NCBI RefSeq assembly: GCF_000179555.1
Contig: NZ_AECZ01000026.1
Coordinates: 1 to 54,416 of the forward strand
Origin: Solidesulfovibrio fructosivorans JJ]
GTDB lineage: Bacteria; Desulfobacterota; Desulfovibrionia; Desulfovibrionales; Desulfovibrionaceae
Reading direction: 5' to 3'
DNA length: 54,416 nucleotides
The translations under genes were made by a program, and so were the position numbers. Positions 26,701 through 32,393 of this stretch are shown here, piece by piece. The notes under the pieces are model-generated. The model searched no databases, was not told the origin of the DNA, and saw only the letters and a list, made by a program, of their open reading frames with translations. Position 1 is the first letter of the stretch. Every line of letters begins with the position of its first letter.

Positions 26701-26872
26701 CCGCCTTTTTATCGACGGCCTGGTGGGAAAGACGTTCGCGCCGGCCCTGGCCTTCTTCTTGAGCAACGCCCGGTGCTACCTGGAAGACATCCAGAAGCTG
26801 GCCATGCGCCTGCCGCCGGCCGAGACGCAAAGCCTGGAAAATACCTTCTTCGGCCACGACGCCCCGTCATAA
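23732..26872 (+). CDS. Large membrane protein with PHP-like metal-site motif, function unknown
   Basis: A 1046-residue protein, not assigned. Around 187-226 there is FDDHVHD (H189, H191) followed by SPTHLILDAWIKGIRRL and VIHYHHVHP (H220, H222, H223, H225). This resembles the first strands of PHP-type phosphoesterases, though later PHP motifs are not obvious. A second His/Cys patch, SDSSGHSTRCHGMG, lies at about 548. Four or more TM helices occur at about 690-850, followed by a charged cytoplasmic tail. It has its own promoter and no operon partner. The start is the first Met after AAGGA, with a long 12-nt spacing. Confidence 0.7.
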   Translation: MQQTDFPANFLPRLAPARQRPPLPPGPELSGPARLCFDRGDYELLGLVADVWSRRDSPGLRGLLASYLHPHGIKEMAAPRAMRLAYAIIRLIGSLDAGLADVRLRALRCLRDEATAIAGTGLEKNTARVLLEIMKRLVRAGDDRRRQLELAHDFRAAVPGNPRVVRRLLAEHHLLEMPEEWNQVAFDDHVHDAATKGRKSPTHLILDAWIKGIRRLTVIHYHHVHPDTAAELLAAADIMEMEVAIGIELLARHDGRPVKFLWTPEALSRPEESAAFLRDPAIEDFMRQGREISERFKRHALALLDAFNARHRPAINARFGLDLPPLSPDDFLESVGHGQPSPLHLARFVHERLEPLLAARGKDVQARTPSDEAALKDYLASLEALDVEALLDGWLSPEANPGLTAPEEAAPGETLPKRMRLSPGELCRALAELCGTHRLTLVAAGMDVADVLRLLFACRGAITHIEIFNLRVFETQKRDAADTLELLAILNVGDAVGLKERITRTAEKAEATGDAATAARLRELRPEVGEMTAAYRLSPLGVRMGSDSSGHSTRCHGMGLAVADTLPHRTRAHLAARAKKPGQSLRRVIPVGLAVSPRLCALPDDCPPGPLTRTLRRLGEWPLLRLGGYRWRLSWTTGRAFRATGKTANIHTLGGTQPSAAERFLEAAADAKPMRFRARYANGSLKNAAKIGIGFAVAAASFASTHSWWVLAYGGPFIWFGITGLRNLIQTAFGCGGLRRSQLLRWEDYVSIDRIADSLFFTGFSVPLLDVLVRSALLGHGLGITTATNPTALFTIMALANGLYLASHNLFRGLPRAAALGNLFRSVLSIPLAVGINFALAWVLRHAGAASPEAILEPFAAIVSKFASDCVAAVIEGLADRGRYLRLRARDYREKFRQLREAQTRLELLHPDADAASLLESPKKFLSGLESHPGGLQAIFIANALDFLYFWMYQPHARTVMARALRAMSLRERRIFLLSQYVLLREKEISRLFIDGLVGKTFAPALAFFLSNARCYLEDIQKLAMRLPPAETQSLENTFFGHDAPS

Positions 26873-26892
26873 GCCCGCCGCGCCGGACCTGT

Positions 26893-26941
26893 CCGCCTCC
26901 CGCCGCCGCGCCTCGCAGCGCGTCCCGGCGACGGGAGGCGG
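26893..26941. terminator. Terminator-like stem between convergent genes
   Basis: CCGCCTCCCG (26893-26902) pairs perfectly with CGGGAGGCGG (26932-26941). It fills the 79-nt gap between converging genes. There is no T-run on either strand, so it may instead block or stabilise transcript ends. Confidence 0.35.
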
Positions 26942-26951
26942 CACTTGCGGA

Positions 26952-27464
26952 TTACGCCTCGGAAGCCCCCACACCGGAAAGCGCGCCGGAAATGATGCTG
27001 TCGACGTTTTCCATGGGGTTGCCGCCGCCGCTTTGGTGGGCGGCGTATTTCATGGCCGCCTGCCCCTGAGCGCCGGAAGCGTTGCTCGGCGGCTCGGAGG
27101 GACCCAGCGAAGACATGCTGCCCGACTTGGCGGCCTGGGCGAACTTGCCGGCCATATCGCTGTACATGCCGGCGGCCTGGGAATCCGAAGAGTTCTTGGC
27201 CGCATCGGACAGACTGTTCGAAATCTTCTGCGCCACTTCCTTGAACTTGTCCGGATCGGAACTTTGCAGATTCTTGAGCTTCTGCATCATTTCCGCGCCG
27301 TTGGAAAAATTCTTGCCGTCACCCTGGATGCCCGGGCTCCCGGAGGAGTCGTCGTCCGAACTTGAAGCCGCGCTCACGGTCGAGGATTTGCTGGAGCTGG
27401 CCAGCGTGCCCAGGCTCGTACCGGTGCCGCTGCCGTAACTGAGGCCGATAAGATCAGAGGACAT
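26952..27464 (-). CDS. Serine-rich small protein under sigma-28 control
   Basis: A 170-residue protein, not recognised. The first 45 residues are almost only Ser/Thr/Gly/Ala/Asp (SSSKSSTVSAASSSDDDSSG). The middle is helical (FKEVAQKISNSLSDAAKN) and the tail is Gly/Ser-rich. There is no Sec signal peptide and no TM helix. The low-complexity start resembles flagellar or type III export signals, but this is inference. The start follows AAGGAG 7 nt upstream, and a perfect FliA-type promoter lies 42 nt before the ATG, which ties it to the late flagellar/motility regulon. Confidence 0.75.
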   Translation of the reverse strand: MSSDLIGLSYGSGTGTSLGTLASSSKSSTVSAASSSDDDSSGSPGIQGDGKNFSNGAEMMQKLKNLQSSDPDKFKEVAQKISNSLSDAAKNSSDSQAAGMYSDMAGKFAQAAKSGSMSSLGPSEPPSNASGAQGQAAMKYAAHQSGGGNPMENVDSIISGALSGVGASEA

Positions 27465-27505
27465 GGCGTTTCTCCTTTGGTTTTGTGCAACCTTGCCTGC
27501 GGGAC

Positions 27506-27532
27506 TTATCGGCCGAAGGAGAAAGGAGTTTA
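27506..27532 (-). promoter_or_regulatory. Sigma-28 (FliA) promoter
   Basis: On the minus strand, TAAA (27532-27529), 15-nt spacer, GCCGATAA (27513-27506). This is the exact TAAA-N15-GCCGATAA consensus for flagellar sigma-28. The start site near 27499 leaves a leader of about 35 nt. No flagellar gene lies nearby in the window. Confidence 0.8.
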
Positions 27533-27890
27533 GAGAAAAAATAAATTATTTCGATGTAACCTTTTAATTAACATTGCGTCACATAAACAAGTATCCAGAA
27601 AAAAGTTAAAATACTCCTGCAATATAAAAGTACATTTCCCCCAATCCCATTTTATTTATCTTCAAAAAGAGAAATAATTCTCTCAATATTCCATTCATTT
27701 CACAGACGTAATTCCATCCATATCACGCCATATAAAAGGCGTACCCTCCAGACATTTCCACCATTACTGGCGTAATATCTTCAAAAGCACCATAGGCCAC
27801 CCTCTCGCAAAAGTCCTGTCCGGCGCCGCCGTCCATCATCCGCCCGAAAAAAGCCGCTGCCAACACCGTGCCCACAGCCGGACAGGCCGC
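27533..27890. other. AT-rich non-coding stretch
   Basis: About 360 nt with much higher A+T than the rest of the window and many A/T tracts. No gene was found. The 3' end of the PBP1A transcript lies on the right. It could be a nucleoid-protein target or a remnant of inserted DNA; neither can be shown here. Confidence 0.45.
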
Positions 27891-27928
27891 AAAAAAAGTC
27901 GCCCGGCTGCCGAACCAGTCCGGGCGAC
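27891..27928 (-). terminator. Intrinsic terminator after the PBP1A gene
   Basis: On the minus strand, GTCGCCCGG pairs with CCGGGCGAC around a loop that itself contains CTGG/TTCGGCAG, and a run of seven T follows. It lies 143 nt after the PBP1A stop; nothing is coded in between. Confidence 0.85.
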
Positions 27929-28071
27929 AAAGAATACGCTGTTTGAAGGGGAAAGCGCCACGCGGGATGCCCGTTCCGGGGCCGCCATCGCCCCGGGCAA
28001 GACCGCCGACCGGACGGCCCCCGGGCCCCGCCCGCGGTCCAGGCGCCCCAAACGGGCGCGGGCGGACGCGA

Positions 28072-30438
28072 TCAGAACATCTGCTTGAGCAGGTCCTCGC
28101 CCTTGCCGAGGGGCGCGTTGGGGTCGGTGAAAAAGGCCTTCTCCTGCTCCTCGTCCATGACGGCCATGGAACCGCGTTCGGTGCCCTCCTTGAAGGCCAT
28201 GGGCACGCCGTCCACGTTGGCCATGACGATGCCCGGGGGCCGCGAGAAATCCTCCACCGGATAATCGTTCTCCACGGCTTCGCGGTAGGCCAGCCAGATG
28301 GGCAGGGCCGCCCGCCCGCCGGTCTCGCCCCTGCCCATGGGTTTGGGCTGGTCGAAGCCGACGTAGCAGCCGGTCAGCAGATAGGGCGAAAAGCCCATGA
28401 ACCAGGCATCCTGGAAGTCGTTGGTGGTGCCGGTCTTGCCGGCGATGGGCCGGCCGAGGACCTTCACCCGCGTGGCCGTGCCGGCCCGCACCACTTCCTT
28501 GAGCATGCAGTCCATGATGTAGGCGGTCTGGGGCGTGAGCACCTGCTTGATCTCGGGCTTGTTGACGTAGAGTTCCTCGCCCCAGGGGCTCTTGACGTCC
28601 AGGACGAAGCGCGGGGTGATGGTCGAGCCGTCGCGGGCAAAGGCGGAATAGGCGTGGATCATGTCCAGCAGGTTGACGGCCACCGCTCCCAGGCTCACCG
28701 GCAGGTACGGCACGAATTCGCCCCGCAGCCCCAGTTCCTGGGCCCGGGCGATGATCTTTTTCATGCCCACCTGCTGGGCCACCCGCACCGTGACCAGGTT
28801 TTTCGACTTGGACAGCGCGGCCCGAAGCGTCATGGGACCGGAAAAGTTGCCCTCGTAGTTGCCCGGGGACCAGACCTGGCCGCTCCAGGGATCGCGGTAG
28901 GAAAAGGGCGCGTCCATGACCACCGTGGCCGGGGTCATGCCGTTGTCCATGGCCACGGAATAGACGATGGGCTTAAACGACGAACCGGGCTGGCGAAACG
29001 ACTGGGTGGCCCGGTTGAACTGGCTTTTTTCGAAGGAGAAGCCGCCGACGCAGGCCAGCACCTCGCCCGTGCGCGGGTCCATGGACACGATGGCCCCCTC
29101 GATGCGCGGCTCGAGCTGCATGGCCAGCTTCCACATGGGCCGGGAGGACGCCGACGGCGCGGCTTTCCTCGATTCGGCCTTGCCCTTCTTGCCCTTGGGG
29201 GCCGGGGCCTCGGCCTCCTCCTTGCGGGCGCCGGGCTTTTCGGGCTCGGCCAGCACCGACGTCCAGACGATGTCGCCGACTTCCACCCGGCCCTTGGCCC
29301 AGCCGACCTCGCTGGCCGGAATGAAGCCGTACTTGTCGCCGAAGCGCACGGTCACGCCCTGGCCGCCGACCTCCGTGACCAGGGCCTTGAGCCAGCGCCC
29401 CGGGGTCAAAAGCGACGCGGGGACGTTGCTGTGGGCCAGAAAATCCGCGAACTTGTCCTTGTCGAGCTTTTCCAGGGCCGGCTTGTAGCCCCGGCGCTTC
29501 TCCGAGGCGACCAGCCCCTCGCGCAGGGCCCGTTCGGCCGCTTCCTGGTGCTTGAGGTCCACGGCCGTGCGCACGTGCAGGCCGCCGTTGTAGACCTGAT
29601 CCTCGCCGAAACGGTCGATGAGTTCCCGGCGCACCTCCTCGAGGTAGAACGGGGCCACCTCCCAGGACGGGTCGGGCATGCTTTTAAAGACCAGCGGCTC
29701 GGCCACGGCCTGGTCGTGCTGGGCCTGGGTGATCCAGCCCTGGGCCAGCATGCGGCCGAGCACGTATTTCTGGCGGTTCTTGGCCGCCTGGAAATCCCGA
29801 AACGGACTGTAGCGCGAAGGCGCCTGGGGCAGGCCGGCCAGAAGCGCGGCCTGGGCCAGGGTCAGGTCGCCGACGTGGACGCCGAAATAGGTCCGCGCCG
29901 CCGCTTCCACGCCGTAGGCCCGGGAGCCCAGGTAGATCTGGTTGAGGTAGATGGTGAGGATTTCGTCCTTGGTCAGGTACTTCTCCAGGCGATAGGCTAG
30001 GATGGCTTCCTTGATCTTGCGCTTGTAGCTTTTTTCCGAGGACAAAAGCAGCCGCTTGATGACCTGCTGGGTGATGGTGGAACCGCCCTGCCGGATGCCG
30101 CCGCGCTGGAGGTTTTTGATCATGGCCCGGACGATGGCCGAAAGGTCCACGCCCTCGTGCTGGTAGAAGGTGGCGTCCTCGGCGGCCAGGAAGGCCTTGG
30201 GCAAAAACTCGGGCATCTCCGAGAGCGTCACCAAAAAGCGCTTTTCGGAATAGAGGTAGCCGAGCACCTTGTTGTCGCGGGTGTAGATGGTCGTGACCAG
30301 CGGCGGGCGGTAGTCGGTGATTTTGCGGAAACTCGGCAGATCGCTCGAGGCCCAGTAGTACAAGCCGATAAGGCCGGCGGCCCCGGAGACGATGCCGACG
30401 AACACCAACAGAACAAGCAAAATGAGGAATTTTTTCAC
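28072..30438 (-). CDS. mrcA: Penicillin-binding protein 1A (bifunctional peptidoglycan synthase)
   Basis: A 788-residue class A PBP that polymerises and cross-links peptidoglycan at the outer face of the inner membrane. An N-terminal TM helix (about 3-27) leads to the GT51 transglycosylase (EDATFYQHEGVD; GGSTITQQVIKRLLL). The transpeptidase motifs are SSFK, SKN and KTGTT (AGKTGTTND). An insertion between the domains at about 390-430 is rich in Lys/Ala/Glu (PAPKGKKGKAESRK). The start is GTG, and that codon overlaps the TGA of the upstream Cys-cluster gene, so the two are translationally coupled. A strong terminator follows. Confidence 0.95.
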   Translation of the reverse strand: MKKFLILLVLLVFVGIVSGAAGLIGLYYWASSDLPSFRKITDYRPPLVTTIYTRDNKVLGYLYSEKRFLVTLSEMPEFLPKAFLAAEDATFYQHEGVDLSAIVRAMIKNLQRGGIRQGGSTITQQVIKRLLLSSEKSYKRKIKEAILAYRLEKYLTKDEILTIYLNQIYLGSRAYGVEAAARTYFGVHVGDLTLAQAALLAGLPQAPSRYSPFRDFQAAKNRQKYVLGRMLAQGWITQAQHDQAVAEPLVFKSMPDPSWEVAPFYLEEVRRELIDRFGEDQVYNGGLHVRTAVDLKHQEAAERALREGLVASEKRRGYKPALEKLDKDKFADFLAHSNVPASLLTPGRWLKALVTEVGGQGVTVRFGDKYGFIPASEVGWAKGRVEVGDIVWTSVLAEPEKPGARKEEAEAPAPKGKKGKAESRKAAPSASSRPMWKLAMQLEPRIEGAIVSMDPRTGEVLACVGGFSFEKSQFNRATQSFRQPGSSFKPIVYSVAMDNGMTPATVVMDAPFSYRDPWSGQVWSPGNYEGNFSGPMTLRAALSKSKNLVTVRVAQQVGMKKIIARAQELGLRGEFVPYLPVSLGAVAVNLLDMIHAYSAFARDGSTITPRFVLDVKSPWGEELYVNKPEIKQVLTPQTAYIMDCMLKEVVRAGTATRVKVLGRPIAGKTGTTNDFQDAWFMGFSPYLLTGCYVGFDQPKPMGRGETGGRAALPIWLAYREAVENDYPVEDFSRPPGIVMANVDGVPMAFKEGTERGSMAVMDEEQEKAFFTDPNAPLGKGEDLLKQMF

Positions 30439-31037
30439 GTGCCAAATCTCGCTGGGACGGGAGTGACCGCGGGCATGTCTTCCCGGGGAGGAAGCCCCCA
30501 GGCCAGTCGCAGCCGGCCGTGGAGATCGCGCACCTGCCCCTCGGTCGCCGCAAGAAGCGTGAGCATCCCGGCGACGGTGCGGCCCTGGCGGTGGACGAGA
30601 CAGCTGGCGGCGGCAAAGGCCGTGACCCGTCCGTCAGCCATCCAGAATGGGAAGAGGCGGCAATAATACGGCCGGGCCTCCCTTGGCAAGCGGCATCCGT
30701 CGGCCTGCAGAAACACGCAGTGCCCCCCGGGAGAGACCGACAGGCGCAGGTGGCGGCCCGATTCGGGAAAAAGACTTTCGAGCAACTTGCCCTCACGGGG
30801 GAAAAGCCGACGCATACAGGAGAGAAACGCCCCGGAATTGGCTTCCGGCGTGAACGCCCCGAGCGAAAGGCCCACATGTTCGGCAATGCGGTGCCGCTCC
30901 ACCTCGGAGATGGGGAAACACAATTCCTCATGCCCGGGCGTCAGCGTGCAGCATGTGGGGCCGGCCGCGGCACAACGGCGGCAGCTTTCCGGATTGCGCG
31001 ACCCGGGGGAATCCCCGGACCGGGATAAGGCGTTCAC
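30435..31037 (-). CDS. YkgJ-family cysteine-cluster protein
   Basis: A 200-residue protein with the zinc/iron-chelating Cys pattern of the YkgJ (UPF0153) family: CRRCAAAGPTCC near the N-terminus, then ELCFPISEVE, and later CVFLQADGCRLPREARPYYC. Function of the family is unknown. The GTG start at 31037 is favoured by GGAGG 5 nt upstream; the frame runs further 5' without a ribosome site. Its TGA overlaps the GTG of the PBP1A gene (GTGA), which suggests a link to cell-wall synthesis or merely shared transcription. Confidence 0.8.
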   Translation of the reverse strand: MNALSRSGDSPGSRNPESCRRCAAAGPTCCTLTPGHEELCFPISEVERHRIAEHVGLSLGAFTPEANSGAFLSCMRRLFPREGKLLESLFPESGRHLRLSVSPGGHCVFLQADGCRLPREARPYYCRLFPFWMADGRVTAFAAASCLVHRQGRTVAGMLTLLAATEGQVRDLHGRLRLAWGLPPREDMPAVTPVPARFGT

Positions 31038-31278
31038 GGCAACCTCCAGGCGCGCTTGGCCGGCACCGCATGGCGCATGGCCGGCGCATCGATACTGGAC
31101 ACCATAATACCGCCACGCGCGACCGTAAAGGCCGCGCCGGGATACCGGGACCTTCGCCGGGCCCTGTTCCGTTAAAGCCTGCCGAGGCGGGACCACGTTT
31201 TCCGAAGGATGCTTCCCCGGCCCTCCAGCCCCAGGAGGCAAGCCAGGGTGTCCATACGACGCCGGTCAAGGCAAGGGT

Positions 31279-31338
31279 TTTGGAAAGGGAGGGCGCGAGA
31301 AGAGAGACCCCTTTTTAAGAAGGGTTTCCCCTCTCGCA
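31279..31338. repeat. Intergenic hairpin repeat, family B copy 4
   Basis: TTTTGGAAAGGGAGGGCGCG leads in, then an imperfect stem GCGAGAAGAGA with CCCCTCTCGC. It lies downstream of the peroxiredoxin unit and upstream of the Cys-cluster gene. The stem carries more changes than the other copies. Confidence 0.7.
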
Positions 31339-31359
31339 TCCTCTTTGCAAAAGAAATAT

Positions 31360-31629
31360 CTAGCGCGGGAGTTTTTCCCGCGCCAGCTCGGTCAGGGCCA
31401 GCCGGCCCTCGACATCCATGAGCAGCCCCAGATTGATCAGATCGCGCACCATGGGCTCGACCTGGGAAAAATGGCGCACCAGGGCCCGGCTGATATCCTC
31501 TTCGGTCGCCGGTGGATCGCAGACGCGCAGGATATCCTTGGCCGTCTGGGTGAGCCCTCCGTCGGGTTTGATGGCGGCGACGCTTTCATCAGCGTCTATG
31601 CGTTCGTCTAGGTTGTCCTCGGACGTCAT
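31360..31629 (-). CDS. Small hypothetical protein downstream of the peroxiredoxin
   Basis: An 89-residue protein, not recognised. It starts MTSEDNLDERIDADESVAAI and contains LRVCDPPATEEDISRALVRH and DLINLGLLMDVEGRLALT, a pattern like a small winged-helix. The start at 31629 follows AAGGAG 5 nt upstream and overlaps the peroxiredoxin stop by 4 nt (ATGA), so it is translationally coupled. A role in regulating or aiding the peroxiredoxin is inference. Confidence 0.72.
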   Translation of the reverse strand: MTSEDNLDERIDADESVAAIKPDGGLTQTAKDILRVCDPPATEEDISRALVRHFSQVEPMVRDLINLGLLMDVEGRLALTELAREKLPR

Positions 31630-32279
31630 GCAGTCTCCTTTTTGCAAAAATACCAATCCGGGCAGCCCGGCCCGCCCGCCTTCACCCGCTCCTCGGCCAT
31701 GGCCTTGGTGCGGGGCGGCGGGACGAGCACCGCCTCGCCCGGCTTCCAGCCGGCCGGGGTGGCGACGCCGCGGGCGTCGGTCGTCTGCAGGGCCGCGACC
31801 AGCCGCACGATCTCGTCGACATTGCGGCCGGTTGTCATGGGGTAGGCGAGATGGGCCCGCACGATCTGGCGGTCATCGATGACGAAGGTCACGCGTGACG
31901 GCTCGTTGGGCGATTCGGCAGGCATGCGCATGCCGTAGCGCCGCGCCACCATGCCGGTGGTGTCCGCGCCCAAGGGGAAATCGACGGTGACCGAAAACCG
32001 CGACTCCAGGGAGCGCACCCAGGCGATGTGGGAAAAGATGGAATCCACGGACAGCCCGAGCAGTTCGCAGCCGCTGGCGCGCAGGGTCTCGCGCGCGCCG
32101 GCGAAGGCGATGATCTCCGTGGCGCACACCGGAGTGAAATCCGCCGGATGGGAAAAAAGCACCAGCCAGCTTCCCCGGAAATCTTCCAGACGCAGAATGC
32201 CCTGGGTGGTTTCGATCTCGAAATCCGGGGCGGGCTCCCCGAGACGCGGGGGGCACGGCAGGGCTTCAATGTCGCTCAT
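31626..32279 (-). CDS. Peroxiredoxin, Prx6/archaeal TPx type
   Basis: A 217-residue AhpC/TSA-family peroxidase that reduces hydrogen peroxide or organic peroxides. The peroxidatic Cys is C52 in HPADFTPVCATE. Two further cysteines, C206 and C212, lie in CPDWYFC near the end, as in the archaeal thioredoxin peroxidase group. The start at 32279 follows GGAG 5 nt upstream. Its ATGA overlap with the small hypothetical gene makes a two-gene unit. A promoter candidate and an 8-bp leader hairpin lie upstream. Oxygen defence fits an anaerobe. Confidence 0.9.
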   Translation of the reverse strand: MSDIEALPCPPRLGEPAPDFEIETTQGILRLEDFRGSWLVLFSHPADFTPVCATEIIAFAGARETLRASGCELLGLSVDSIFSHIAWVRSLESRFSVTVDFPLGADTTGMVARRYGMRMPAESPNEPSRVTFVIDDRQIVRAHLAYPMTTGRNVDEIVRLVAALQTTDARGVATPAGWKPGEAVLVPPPRTKAMAEERVKAGGPGCPDWYFCKKETA

Positions 32280-32332
32280 GCGGGCTCCTTGACGGTCGCG
32301 GCGCAAGGCCGCGACACGACGTAGATGCCCAA

Positions 32333-32361
32333 GGTATCGCCGCAACCAAGGCCGTCGTCAA
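32333..32361 (-). promoter_or_regulatory. Promoter of the peroxiredoxin unit
   Basis: On the minus strand, TTGACG (32361-32356), 17-nt spacer, GATACC (32338-32333). The leader contains a perfect 8-bp hairpin, GTCGCGGC/GCCGCGAC at 32295-32315, just before the ribosome site. Confidence 0.4.
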
Positions 32362-32393
32362 GCGTCGACACCGCTCGGATACGCCCGCCGGGC

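Noticed and set aside
27868-30000. A 710-codon plus-strand frame opposite PBP1A
   Set aside because: Antisense artefact of GC-rich coding; no ribosome site, no motif, and the minus-strand PBP1A is certain.
30360-30380. A second GCCGATAA resembling a sigma-28 -10 box
   Set aside because: Inside the PBP1A coding sequence with no TAAA 15 nt upstream.
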